Source: Brevibacillus porteri (GTDB lineage: Bacteria; Bacillota; Bacilli; Brevibacillales; Brevibacillaceae). From it: DNA of 64,000 nucleotides. Positions 34,472 through 42,704 of the stretch are shown here, in pieces. The notes below the pieces were generated by a model, which made no database searches, was not told where the DNA came from, and saw nothing but the letters and a program-made list of their open reading frames with translations. The stretch covers positions 1-64,000 of the forward strand of contig NZ_PXZO01000053.1 of the NCBI RefSeq assembly GCF_003013475.1, in the 5' to 3' direction. The translations under genes were made by a program, and so were the position numbers. Position 1 is the stretch's first letter, and the number at the start of each line of letters is the position of its first letter.

Positions 34472-34873
34472 TCAACAACATATTTGTTTCGCGATCTCCC
34501 AGGCATGTCCTGCCGGATCGACGAATGAAGCCGTTCGCACTCCCCACGGCCGGTCGATCGGACCGTTTAGTAGAGCAACCCCACGTTTTTTCAATTCTTT
34601 ACAGACCTCATCCACGTCATCGACCCAAATGGTGAGTAGGAAACGGAATCCGGATTCACGCGTTGCGACTATTCCCGGTTTCATCAATTCGTGTGACTCG
34701 GAAATATCTAAAAGGTTCACGCTCATATTCCCGAAGTTAAACACCGACGAGACCTCGTCTTCATATATGGCTTGAAATCGTTCCATTCTTTCACATAAGC
34801 CGCGCATTCCTTTCGGATGGTGTCGTCGGCATTCAGCCTTCGAATCATCGCCTGTTAGCTTAATGAGTCTCAT
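34472..34873 (-). CDS. VOC/glyoxalase-like protein with an atypical N terminus
   Basis: 133 aa. From about residue 36 the sequence follows the VOC (glyoxalase/bleomycin-resistance) pattern: YEDEVSSVFNFGNMSVNLL, then FLLTIWVDDVDEVCKELKKRG and VDPAGHAWEI, the C-terminal metal-binding strand. The first 35 residues (MRLIKLTGDDSKAECRRHHP and on) do not look like the usual beta-alpha-beta start of a VOC module, so a frameshift or truncation near the 5' end is likely. Its ATG overlaps the stop of the MBL-fold gene upstream. It may no longer form a functional metal site. Confidence 0.6.
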   Translation of the reverse strand: MRLIKLTGDDSKAECRRHHPKGMRGLCERMERFQAIYEDEVSSVFNFGNMSVNLLDISESHELMKPGIVATRESGFRFLLTIWVDDVDEVCKELKKRGVALLNGPIDRPWGVRTASFVDPAGHAWEIAKQICC

Positions 34874-35706
34874 TTAAATTCAAGAGTTAAACCCACTCCA
34901 ACCTCCAATACATTCGCCACATCTGATAATGCAATTTTCGATTTCAAATCTGTACAATGACAAGCATGTAAATATTTCGGTTTGACAGTCTGAAAATATT
35001 CCACGGTTTTATTCATCTGATATTCTCCAGGGTTTAGCAGATGAAATCCTCCGATTATATCGAGAATTCTATCGTCTCCACAAACTTTTTTGGCATATTC
35101 AATGGTATTGCAGATTCCTGAGTGTGAACATGCAACAATGATGACAAGTCCGTTTTCAGCTTTATAAACCAGTGCAGAATCATCCAGCAGGTAGTCCTCT
35201 GAGATTTCGCCATCTCTTGCAATGTGTCCAATAGCGTTATCTGCTTCAAAAGGCATAGTCCTTTCAATTTCACCTAAGAAGACCAACTTCTCCGTCAGCC
35301 ACAACGGCTTTTTGGTATATTCCAATTTAAAATGCCTACTGATTTTCTCAGCAGTTAGCAAACTCCCTATTTCTTCACCATTCAAGAGTTTGCTGTAGAA
35401 TACATCGGGATGAGCAATAATGGTTGGAAGTCTGAATTCTAATTGTTCAAGTTTCGCTTCAGAAAACATTCGAATGAGCGGATCTAATCCCCAGGTATGA
35501 TCGTTATGTCCATGTGACAGCGCAACGTAATCAAGTTTTCTCAAATCAATTCTCATCTTTTCTGAATTGCGAATGAACGCATCTGAGTATCCTACGTCGA
35601 ACAGTATCCTCTTATCTTCATCTTCGATTAAATAAGAAACAGCTGGCTCACCAACAAAGTAGCGGTCGATGTAAGTGTTATTATCAACCAGCACTGTTAA
35701 TTTCAT
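34870..35706 (-). CDS. MBL-fold metallo-hydrolase
   Basis: 278 aa. The metal-binding motif SHGHNDH (H65, H67, D69, H70) is intact, and HACHCTD near the C terminus supplies a further ligand region. The order fits the MBL subgroup that includes beta-ribofuranosylaminobenzene 5'-phosphate synthase-type proteins. Substrate is unknown. AGGAGG lies about 8 nt before the ATG. It is followed with an overlapping junction by the VOC-like gene, so the two may be co-transcribed. Confidence 0.82.
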   Translation of the reverse strand: MKLTVLVDNNTYIDRYFVGEPAVSYLIEDEDKRILFDVGYSDAFIRNSEKMRIDLRKLDYVALSHGHNDHTWGLDPLIRMFSEAKLEQLEFRLPTIIAHPDVFYSKLLNGEEIGSLLTAEKISRHFKLEYTKKPLWLTEKLVFLGEIERTMPFEADNAIGHIARDGEISEDYLLDDSALVYKAENGLVIIVACSHSGICNTIEYAKKVCGDDRILDIIGGFHLLNPGEYQMNKTVEYFQTVKPKYLHACHCTDLKSKIALSDVANVLEVGVGLTLEFK

Positions 35707-35935
35707 TGAGATATCCTCCTCTTCATGTCATAAAGATCTAATGTCCCTTCACAAAACCAAGCAATTATATTATACCGAAATTTCTGTCACTACATTTCAT
35801 TCAACACTAATTACTTTATCCCAATTGCCGGGTGGATTATATTTCCAAACTATCTTATCAGGAACAGTTACTCGTGGTAGAATGCTGTCAGACAGCGCCT
35901 TGTAGACGAAACAGGCGCAGAGGAGGAATGATTCA

Positions 35936-37186
35936 GTGAAGCCTTGTCCTTCTTGTGGAGCACAAATCGAGGCAAACGAAGGATATCCGTTTTGGTGTGA
36001 ACACTGTGACTGGAATCTAGCGGTTCCATCGAAAGAACGCCAAGGTAAAGCTTGGGAGCGCCTTGAGAGGAAAATGCGTGATACATACGGTCAAGCCTTA
36101 TTCAAAGAGCTAAAGGGCCGCACCGAGCTCGTAACCAAACAGGGGGTGAGCGAGAGAGTGGCATCCGCTTACTCACTCGTCGTTATCGGATGTTCCGTTG
36201 CAGGCTTTCTCTTTTCTTTGTACGGACTTGTCGCCTGGTATAGCAGCCCCTTTATCCTCATAAGCTGTCTGCTAGTCCTCCTGTTCGCATGGTTGTCGCG
36301 GCCTCGACCCCATCCGTTTCCGAAAATGACCATTCTTTTGAATGCTGATGAACACCCAACCACCATGAAGATATTTGAAACCGTGGCGCAAAAGATGGGG
36401 GTCGAAAAAAGAATACAGTTCGCGCTCTCTCCTTACTATGAGGCGTATACCACTGAATATGGATGGCGCAGAAGGAGGGTGGTTGTCATCGGTTATCCAC
36501 TATTGTTTGCGTGCACACCGGGAGAGTTGACCGCACTGCTTGCCCATGAGCTGGCTCATTGCCGTAACAATGACATTAGGCGGAGCGCTCTGGTATCGCA
36601 TGCACAGCGTATTCTCCTGAATTGGTGCGATTTGCTTGACCCAATCCAAGACGAGGATGATGAATACCATTTTTCATTCATCGCCACGTTCAGCAGAGGC
36701 ATCATGCGGCTTCTACTTTGGATTCCCTATCGTTTGCTGGCTGTTCTCATTCATCTTTATTGGAATCAGAGTCAACGTGCTGAATATGAGGCGGATCGTA
36801 TGGCGGCTCAGCTTACAGGCAGCCAGCATCTCATTTCCCTGCTGCAGATCATCCACATGAACGATGTGGTGGAGCCACTGATCGCGAGACATTCCTTGCA
36901 GAAGCAAAGTATGACACTGGGTCAGCATTTGCATGAGACTTTTTCTAAGCTGCCTGGAAAGGAAAAAATGCGCATAGTGCGCATCCTGGAAAGAAGTCAA
37001 CAAAGCATGGACACGACACACCCTGCGACTCATATGCGGATCGCCATGCTGCTGCATCAAGATGCTCCTCCTGCTTATAAGATATCCGATTGGGAATACA
37101 ACCGGATATGCCAGGAAATGACCGACCACCTACAGGAAAAAATGGAGCATCGAATCATAGATGACTATCGCGCCAAGCTCGTTTAA
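35936..37186 (+). CDS. Zinc-ribbon plus M48 family membrane metalloprotease
   Basis: 416 aa from a GTG at 35936 with GAGGAGG 9 nt upstream. An N-terminal zinc ribbon has C4-x2-C7 and C21-x2-C24. Two adjacent hydrophobic segments lie at about 80-120, then a soluble M48 peptidase part with the zinc motif HELAH (204-208) and the third ligand in a YEADRMAAQL stretch. Another hydrophobic segment follows the first ligand region. M48 proteases such as HtpX act on membrane proteins. The fused zinc ribbon is a less usual addition and may recruit substrates. Confidence 0.85.
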   Translation: MKPCPSCGAQIEANEGYPFWCEHCDWNLAVPSKERQGKAWERLERKMRDTYGQALFKELKGRTELVTKQGVSERVASAYSLVVIGCSVAGFLFSLYGLVAWYSSPFILISCLLVLLFAWLSRPRPHPFPKMTILLNADEHPTTMKIFETVAQKMGVEKRIQFALSPYYEAYTTEYGWRRRRVVVIGYPLLFACTPGELTALLAHELAHCRNNDIRRSALVSHAQRILLNWCDLLDPIQDEDDEYHFSFIATFSRGIMRLLLWIPYRLLAVLIHLYWNQSQRAEYEADRMAAQLTGSQHLISLLQIIHMNDVVEPLIARHSLQKQSMTLGQHLHETFSKLPGKEKMRIVRILERSQQSMDTTHPATHMRIAMLLHQDAPPAYKISDWEYNRICQEMTDHLQEKMEHRIIDDYRAKLV

Positions 37187-37291
37187 TTTGACGGACGTAA
37201 GGCTTCTCGATGATTATTTCTGTCCAAATGATTCTCCTTATGGTTGTAATGTGATTGTTGGTTGTTCGGGTGCAAAACGCTGAATGGACGA

Positions 37292-37338
37292 AAAGGCCTT
37301 GCCTGGGAGCTCTTCTCTCTCAGGTGGGGCCTTTTTTT
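37292..37338 (+). terminator. Terminator after the M48 gene
   Basis: AAAGGCC (37292-37298) pairs with GGCCTTT (37329 on), enclosing a CTGGGAG/CTCAGG stem, and is followed by a T-run. Confidence 0.7.
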
Positions 37339-37455
37339 ATGTACTTGTATGGCCGATCACCATATGCGCATGTCGTGATTTTTATGATGTTAATAGAGGA
37401 AATGCGGTTAAAACAGTTTATGCGCATATTCTATTCGGATTTTTACGAACATTGT

Positions 37456-37461
37456 TATAAT
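37456..37461 (+). promoter_or_regulatory. -10 box of the CitMHS gene
   Basis: TATAAT at 37456-37461, about 80 bp before the start codon; the -35 region is weak, consistent with a need for an activator such as the downstream response regulator. Confidence 0.5.
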
Positions 37462-37508
37462 GACAGCACAATATGACAGCGCATTCGTAATGGTTGCTAC
37501 AACATCAT

Positions 37509-37522
37509 TGTAAGCGCATTCT
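37509..37522 (+). promoter_or_regulatory. cre-like site (CcpA) before the CitMHS gene
   Basis: TGTAAGCGCATTCT differs from the consensus TGWAARCGYTWNCW at one position (A for T at position 10). It lies downstream of the -10 box and would act as a block to elongation in glucose. A partial copy, TGACAGCGCATTC, lies near 37474. Confidence 0.5.
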
Positions 37523-37541
37523 TGCAAGGGGGAACTAGCGT

Positions 37542-38852
37542 ATGCTGGCATTACTTGGATTTCTCATGGTAGCCGTTTTCATGTACTTGATTATGTCGAG
37601 ACGGCTTTCGGCATTGGTTGCTTTGATTGTTGTTCCTGTTGTTTTTGCGTTAATTAGCGGATTTGGTGCGACAGAAATTGGCGACATGATGCTTGCAGGT
37701 ATCAAGAAAATTGCGCCTACGGGAATTATGCTGTTGTTCGCCATTCTATATTTTGGAGTCATGATGGATGCGGGTCTGTTTGATCCATTAATTAAGAAAA
37801 TCGTGAAAATGGTGAAGGGTGACCCACTGAAGGTGATTGTAGGTACAGCGATTCTCGCTACCTTGGTCGCATTGGATGGAGATGGAACCACGACGTATAT
37901 GATTACCGTTACCGCGATGCTGCCTTTGTATCGCAAGCTGGGAATTAGACCGATGATTTTGGCCGTCATGCCGATGCTCGCACTCGGTGTCATGAACATG
38001 ACGCCTTGGGGTGGACCAACAGCACGTGTCATGAGTGTACTCCATATGGATGTTTCTGAGATTTTCGTCCCTGTTATTCCTGTGATGATTGGCGGAATTG
38101 CGTGGGTTATGATCGTAGCCTGTATTTTGGGCAAACAAGAGCGCAAGCGTCTGGGGATTATTGAGATACCAGATGAAGATTTGCAATCGCTTGCAGGACA
38201 AGAAGTAGCGGCTACGGATGAGACTGCTGCACTGAAACGTCCGCGCCTGATCTGGTTCAATCTGTTGTTGACAGCAGCCCTGATGGTCGGTCTGATTACG
38301 AGCTTCTTGCCACTGCCGACGATGTTCATGCTCGCTTTTGCCATAGCCCTGTTTATTAACTACCCGAAAATGCAAGATCAGAAAGAGCGGATTGCATCGC
38401 ACGCAGCTAACGCACTGGCTACGGTATCCATGGTTTTCGCTGCGGGAATCTTTACAGGCATCCTGACTGAAACGAAAATGATCGATGCAATGGCGAGCAC
38501 ACTCGTTTCCTGGATTCCAGATTCACTTGGTTCTCATATGCCTCTACTCGTGGCGCTGACAAGCATGCCATTCACATATTTCATGTCTAATGATGCGTAT
38601 TACTTCGGGATCGTTCCCATCCTGGCAAATGCGGCAGCAGCTTACGGAATCGATCCAGCGGAAATTGGTCGCGCTTCCATCCTGGGTCAACCGCTGCATG
38701 TACTCAGCCCGTTGTTTGCAGCACAGTACCTGTTGATCGGAATGGTTGGGGTCGATTATGCGGAAACCCAAAAGTTCATCCTGAAATGGGCGTTTGGAAC
38801 ATCGATCGTAATGATTGCGCTTGCTCTTCTTACCGGAGTCATCTCATTCTAG
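37542..38852 (+). CDS. Citrate-type transporter, CitMHS family
   Basis: 436 aa with about twelve membrane segments, the usual size for CitM/CitH secondary carriers that take up citrate as a metal complex with protons. Typical features are DGDGTTTYMITVTAMLP near residues 109-125 and the MFTYFMSNDAYYFGIVPI-like region in the second half (here FTYFMSNDAYYFGIVP). The start has AAGGGGG 8 nt upstream. The neighbouring two-component genes downstream are of the CitA/DcuS type, so citrate or a C4-dicarboxylate is the likely inducer. The substrate preference itself cannot be read from the sequence. Confidence 0.9.
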   Translation: MLALLGFLMVAVFMYLIMSRRLSALVALIVVPVVFALISGFGATEIGDMMLAGIKKIAPTGIMLLFAILYFGVMMDAGLFDPLIKKIVKMVKGDPLKVIVGTAILATLVALDGDGTTTYMITVTAMLPLYRKLGIRPMILAVMPMLALGVMNMTPWGGPTARVMSVLHMDVSEIFVPVIPVMIGGIAWVMIVACILGKQERKRLGIIEIPDEDLQSLAGQEVAATDETAALKRPRLIWFNLLLTAALMVGLITSFLPLPTMFMLAFAIALFINYPKMQDQKERIASHAANALATVSMVFAAGIFTGILTETKMIDAMASTLVSWIPDSLGSHMPLLVALTSMPFTYFMSNDAYYFGIVPILANAAAAYGIDPAEIGRASILGQPLHVLSPLFAAQYLLIGMVGVDYAETQKFILKWAFGTSIVMIALALLTGVISF

Positions 38853-38880
38853 TCAACTATAAGAAGGAAGAAATAAGAAA

Positions 38881-38907
38881 AGAGGCCTGTTCATGGCCTC
38901 TTTTTTC
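38881..38907 (+). terminator. Terminator after the CitMHS gene
   Basis: AGAGGCC (38881-38887) pairs with GGCCTCT (38895-38901), then TTTTT. Confidence 0.85.
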
Positions 38908-38954
38908 GTCATCGAGCGAAATGAGATACAATGAGAAGAAGAGGAGGGAACGAT

Positions 38955-40586
38955 GTGCGTTTTCACAGCAAGCTGATGTTGATTATTTGCTCGCTCCTTT
39001 TTGGTGTGACGGTCATACTCGGTACGATGTTTGAACAGATGCTGGCGGGCGTATTAGAGCATGAGATCGGGACGCGCGCGCTGCATACCGCCAAGACCGT
39101 CGCGCAGATGTCCGAGATCAAACAGGCGTTTGACGCAGAAGATCCTGCCAAGATTATCAATCCAATCGTGGAAAAAATACGCGTGGACACGAATGCGGCT
39201 TTTATCACAGTGGGAAATTTGCAAAGCATCCGCTATTCACATCCTGATCCAGAGCAGATCGGCAAAAAGATGGTGGGAGGCGACAATGAGGCAGTATTTG
39301 AGGGGCAATCCATCATCTCCGAGACAGTCGGTTCGCTTGGCCCCGGACTCAGAGGAAAGACACCGATCTATGATGAGGAAGGAAAGGTGATGGGGGTCGT
39401 TTCTGTCGGCTTTTTGTTTGAGGATATAAATGAAACGATTGAATCATATCGCAATCGAATCTTCGTCATCGGCATCGTCACCTTGCTCTTGGGTGTGGTG
39501 GCTACGCTCATTCTTTCACAGAATGTAAAGAAAGCGATATTTGGTTTGGAGCCTGAACAAATCGGGCGATTGTATCAGGAAAATCAAGCCGTGTTGGAAT
39601 CGATTCGTGAAGGCATTGTGGCGATCAATAAGGAAGGGGCGATCACGCTCGCGAATCAGACGGCTCTCCATATGCTGGGGCAAGCGAAGGATAAAGACAG
39701 TATCATGGACAAACAGGACGAGCTGGTTCGTTCGCTGGGCCTACATGAGGTGATTGAGACTGGGAAAGCCGAATTTGACCGCGAAACGAATGTGGACGAG
39801 CACGTATTAGTCGTGAACCGCGTCCCGATTATGGATAAGGAGCGCCATGTTATGGGCGCGGTAGCGAGCTTTCGCAATCGGTCCGAGCTGTTCGAGGTCA
39901 CACAGGAGCTATCACGGGTAAAGGAGTACGCGGAAGTCCTTCGTTCCCAGACGCACGAGTATTCCAACAAACTGCATCTCATATCAGGACTCATCCAGCT
40001 TGAATCGTATCAGGAAGCCATTGAAACGATTTCTTCTGAGCTAAATGTGCATGTCCACAATACGACGTTTATTATGCAAGAAGTTCCCGACCCACTGATA
40101 GGTGGATTGTTGCTTGGGAAGCTGAATCAAGCCAACGAGCGCAAAGTGGAATTGAAAATAGATCCGGAAAGCAACTTCCGCGACATTCCTGCCTCGATTG
40201 ATCGCTCACAGCTGATTGTCATTCTTGGCAATTTGATAGATAATGCGATGGACGCTGTAAAAGCTCCAGGTGCATTTGCACCAGACATCACGATCTTTTT
40301 GCTCAATATGGAAGAGGTCTTGCTCATAGAGGTAGAGGACCTGGGGCCAGGCATCTCCGAAGAAAATGCTGAACGAATCTTTGAGCTGGGCTTCTCTACC
40401 AAACAGCAGCCGAATCATGGCTACGGATTGCACTTAGTCAAACAAGCTGTTTTACATGTACACGGCAATATTACACATACGGGAAATCCGGTAGGCGGAA
40501 CGATTTTTACTGTGACGATACCAAAGGACGCACGCACGGCAGATCGGAAGGAGGCCGTTATTGATGATTCGGGTACTGATTATTGA
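38955..40586 (+). CDS. Sensor histidine kinase, CitA/DcuS type
   Basis: 543 aa from a GTG at 38955, 6 nt after GGAGGG; an upstream ATG at 38931 has a poorer site. TM1 (about 6-26), an extracytoplasmic sCache/PAS-like sensor (about 30-165, with the HPDPEQIGKKMVGG loop), TM2 (about 168-190), a cytoplasmic PAS domain (about 210-310), a SpoOB-type dimerisation helix with the phosphorylated His334 in the RSQTHEYSNKLHLISGL stretch, and a HATPase (NLIDNAMDAV, DLGPGIS, GYGLHLVKQ). It senses citrate or C4-dicarboxylates in relatives and phosphorylates the adjacent response regulator. Here it probably controls the CitMHS gene. Confidence 0.9.
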   Translation: MRFHSKLMLIICSLLFGVTVILGTMFEQMLAGVLEHEIGTRALHTAKTVAQMSEIKQAFDAEDPAKIINPIVEKIRVDTNAAFITVGNLQSIRYSHPDPEQIGKKMVGGDNEAVFEGQSIISETVGSLGPGLRGKTPIYDEEGKVMGVVSVGFLFEDINETIESYRNRIFVIGIVTLLLGVVATLILSQNVKKAIFGLEPEQIGRLYQENQAVLESIREGIVAINKEGAITLANQTALHMLGQAKDKDSIMDKQDELVRSLGLHEVIETGKAEFDRETNVDEHVLVVNRVPIMDKERHVMGAVASFRNRSELFEVTQELSRVKEYAEVLRSQTHEYSNKLHLISGLIQLESYQEAIETISSELNVHVHNTTFIMQEVPDPLIGGLLLGKLNQANERKVELKIDPESNFRDIPASIDRSQLIVILGNLIDNAMDAVKAPGAFAPDITIFLLNMEEVLLIEVEDLGPGISEENAERIFELGFSTKQQPNHGYGLHLVKQAVLHVHGNITHTGNPVGGTIFTVTIPKDARTADRKEAVIDDSGTDY

Positions 40587-41262
40587 AGACGACCTGAGAA
40601 TCGCAGAGGTAAACCGACGCTTCGTGGAAAAAGTGGAGGGGTACGAGGTGATTGGCATTGCCACGAATGGGCAAGAGGCCAAGGACCAAATGGAAATTTT
40701 GCAGCCTGATCTCGTGTTGCTCGACATTTATTTTCCGGATATGGACGGCCTCGATTTTTTGTCGATCATAAAGGAGCAGTTCCCTACAACGGATGTCATC
40801 ATGCTGACAGCAGCCAAAGAAGTGGATGCGGTCGTAGAGGCGATCCGCTATGGCGTATTCGATTTTATTACCAAGCCACTTATCTTTGCACGCCTGCAAC
40901 AAACGTTACGGAATTATCAGGAGTTCAGGCAAAAGGTGAGTGATTGGAAAAAAGACACCGATCAGATCAGTCAAGCCCAAATCGATGAGCTCATTACCCG
41001 GACGGGACAAAAGAAGGCAACCGAGACAAGGGCAGTCAAAGGAATTGATCAAATTACGTTGGACAAGATTTCAGGCTTTCTCATGCAGATACAGGAGGCT
41101 ACGACGGATTTGGTCAGCAAAGAAACAGGCATTAGCCGTTCAACAGCAAGGCGATACCTAGAATATTTAGTAGCCAAAGGAGACGCTATCGCAGACCTTT
41201 CGTACGGTGTCGTTGGACGACCAGAGCGCGTATACAAGAGCGTCGGTCGGCAAAAAGAATAA
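40564..41262 (+). CDS. Response regulator, CitT/DctR type
   Basis: About 232 aa. The start overlaps the end of the kinase gene; an ATG at 40564 and a TTG at 40561 are both possible, with GGAGG upstream. The receiver has E8, D9, D10 and phosphoacceptor D54 (LVLLDIYFPD), then T82 in MLTAA and K104 region (FITKPL). A short winged-HTH-like C-terminal domain (with SRSTARRYLEYLVAKGD) is typical of citrate/malate response regulators. It is the cognate partner of the kinase and probably activates the CitMHS promoter. Followed by a strong terminator. Confidence 0.9.
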   Translation: MIRVLIIEDDLRIAEVNRRFVEKVEGYEVIGIATNGQEAKDQMEILQPDLVLLDIYFPDMDGLDFLSIIKEQFPTTDVIMLTAAKEVDAVVEAIRYGVFDFITKPLIFARLQQTLRNYQEFRQKVSDWKKDTDQISQAQIDELITRTGQKKATETRAVKGIDQITLDKISGFLMQIQEATTDLVSKETGISRSTARRYLEYLVAKGDAIADLSYGVVGRPERVYKSVGRQKE

Positions 41263-41267
41263 TAAAA

Positions 41268-41325
41268 ACCCTCCGTGCTCACAAGTAAGGTTCAAAGCCT
41301 ACTTGAGAGTGCGGAGGGTCTTTTT
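41268..41325 (+). terminator. Terminator after the CitT-like gene
   Basis: A long hairpin (ACCCTCCG... paired with CGGAGGGT, extended through a TGCTCACAAGTAAGG / CCTACTTGAGAGTG arm) ends in TTTTT. Confidence 0.9.
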
Positions 41326-41372
41326 GTATTAGATAGGCATTTAGAAAGTACCGATGAACAAACAAAGCTGGC

Positions 41373-41588
41373 GAGAAGAAAAAGCACAGATCTCGCAGAC
41401 CTTGACAACGCCTACCTAGTCGGAACTTCAAAAAGGGGACCCGCTTGTCGAACACTTCTTCTTTGAAAAACTTCCGCCCGTAGGGTGGCTTTGGCTCGAC
41501 GGTCCCCTTTTTGAAATGGAGACGGCCAGTCAATCCCCCATGCTGGCGTGTCAGAGTCGAAGAGAACTGTGCTTTTTCTTCTCCTCCC
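41373..41588. ncRNA. Structured RNA-like element, copy 2
   Basis: Outer stem 41373-41387 pairs perfectly with 41569-41583 and continues through AG/CT and TCTC/GAGA pairs with one mismatch. Inner stem 41427-41441 pairs perfectly with 41501-41515 (15 bp), extended by GTCGA/TCGAC (41447-41451 with 41496-41500), and it contains a small CCGCCC/GGTGG hairpin. A segment at 41517-41537 matches 232-252 of copy 1 at 19 of 21 positions, including CAGTCAATCCC. Both copies end in CCTCCCC. The conserved single-stranded core with non-conserved but paired stems is the pattern expected of a functional RNA. It lies between the CitT-like gene and convergent trmB. No gene is supported here. Confidence 0.55.
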
Positions 41589-41610
41589 CTATGTTGACTC
41601 AAACCAGGGT

Positions 41611-42255
41611 CTACTTAATCACACAGCTCGCTTCCACCCGATAAATGCGCTGCCCACGAGAAGAAAAGCGCTCCTCGTACTCCGTCATTACATTATCTGC
41701 CGCCAGCTTGGACTGGTGCAGGTCAAAGGTGATATTGCGCATCTGGAAGCGTTCCGCAGCGAATTGGTTGAGTGAAAACTCAAAAAGGTTCTCGTTGTCT
41801 GTCTTCATATGAATCTCGCCGTCTTCTACAAGTACCTGACGATAGGTGTTCAAGAAGTTTTTGTAAGTAAGACGGCGTTTCGCATGACGGGTTTTTGGCC
41901 ACGGATCACTAAAGTTCAGATAGATGCGAGAAATTTCATGATCGGCAAACAACTCGGTCAACTTGGAAGCGTCGTACTGGACAAAGGCCAGATTCGGAAC
42001 CGTTTTGTACTCCGTACGCTGGACAGCGCGCAGAACGACCTCCGCCTTCAGTTCAACCGCAATGAAATTGATGTCAGGGTGACGCTCGGCCAGTGTATTA
42101 ATGAAGCGTCCTTTTCCACAGCCGATCTCCACATGAATCGGGTTGTTATTCCCGAAGCGTTCCCTCCAATTTCCTTTATAGGAAAGGGGATTGTCTACGA
42201 ACGTCGGATATTCTCTCAGGGCCGCTTCGGCACCTGGAATGTTACGCAGTCGCAT
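41611..42255 (-). CDS. trmB: tRNA (guanine-N7-)-methyltransferase
   Basis: 214 aa from the ATG at 42255, 6 nt after AAGGAGG; the frame runs 5 codons further upstream to a TTG but the ATG is better placed. SAM-binding motif EIGCGKGRF (43-51) and the family signatures YLNFSDPWPKTRHAKRRLT (about 114-132) are intact. It methylates G46 in the variable loop of tRNA. It is a single-gene unit; the region upstream (to 42704) holds no gene. Confidence 0.93.
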   Translation of the reverse strand: MRLRNIPGAEAALREYPTFVDNPLSYKGNWRERFGNNNPIHVEIGCGKGRFINTLAERHPDINFIAVELKAEVVLRAVQRTEYKTVPNLAFVQYDASKLTELFADHEISRIYLNFSDPWPKTRHAKRRLTYKNFLNTYRQVLVEDGEIHMKTDNENLFEFSLNQFAAERFQMRNITFDLHQSKLAADNVMTEYEERFSSRGQRIYRVEASCVIK

Positions 42256-42704
42256 ATGTGCCTCCTTCAAAACGAACTCCTATCTACTTTACGATGACTC
42301 CCTGCTAGTTGCAAGTAGAGAGAGAAGAAAGGAAAGAGAGATTCCAAATGCAGATTACGTGAAAAAGGAGGGAAAAGGGGTTTTTTGTAAACGGAACTAG
42401 GACGAAAGTCGCATGGGACGCGGATTTTAACAAATGAGGGCTGGATAAATTTTGCCAATTTGAGAGGGACATTATGGCAAGAAAATAGACTGAAAATTTG
42501 AGGAATGCCTGTTAAATCAAGCGCGAAGGCGTCAAGCGGTAATCGTATCCAGTTGGAAAAATAGTTTTTGGTAAGTTTTTGGTAATTTCATAGAGGGTGG
42601 GCTTTGGTAAAGTAGAGAACAAGTGAGAAGTCAGCCAAACTTTGCATAAAATGGTCCCTTGTTGAGCAGGGATCTTTTTCACAAGAAAAGGGAGGATGAA
42701 CAGC
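42256..42704. other. 449-bp gene-free region upstream of the NlpC/P60 gene
   Basis: No gene is supported. The right part may be a transcribed leader ending in the attenuator-like hairpin at 42653-42679. No known riboswitch core was recognised, including the c-di-AMP (ydaO) type often found before cell-wall hydrolase genes. The middle part is A/G-rich and G-rich without further structure that I can support. Confidence 0.4.
42653..42679 (+). terminator. Attenuator-like hairpin before the NlpC/P60 gene
   Basis: GGTCCCT (42653-42659) pairs with AGGGATC (42668-42674) in a 7-bp stem with one G-U pair, then TTTTT. It lies only 26 nt before the start codon, so it may act as a conditional terminator. 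Confidence 0.45.

Larger units (their letters stand above)
37187..37541. other. Upstream control region of the CitMHS gene
   Basis: No gene is supported in these 355 bp. It holds the terminator at 37292-37338 (AAAGGCC with GGCCTTTT), a TATAAT at 37456-37461 with a poor -35 near 37433, and a site close to the CcpA cre consensus at 37509-37522. Confidence 0.55.

Noticed and set aside
41275..41602. Frames on both strands in the 41.3-41.6 kb gap
   Set aside because: They fall in a terminator and the structured element.
42256..42652. c-di-AMP (ydaO) riboswitch before the NlpC/P60 gene
   Set aside because: The family is a common neighbour of such genes, but the conserved core was not found here.
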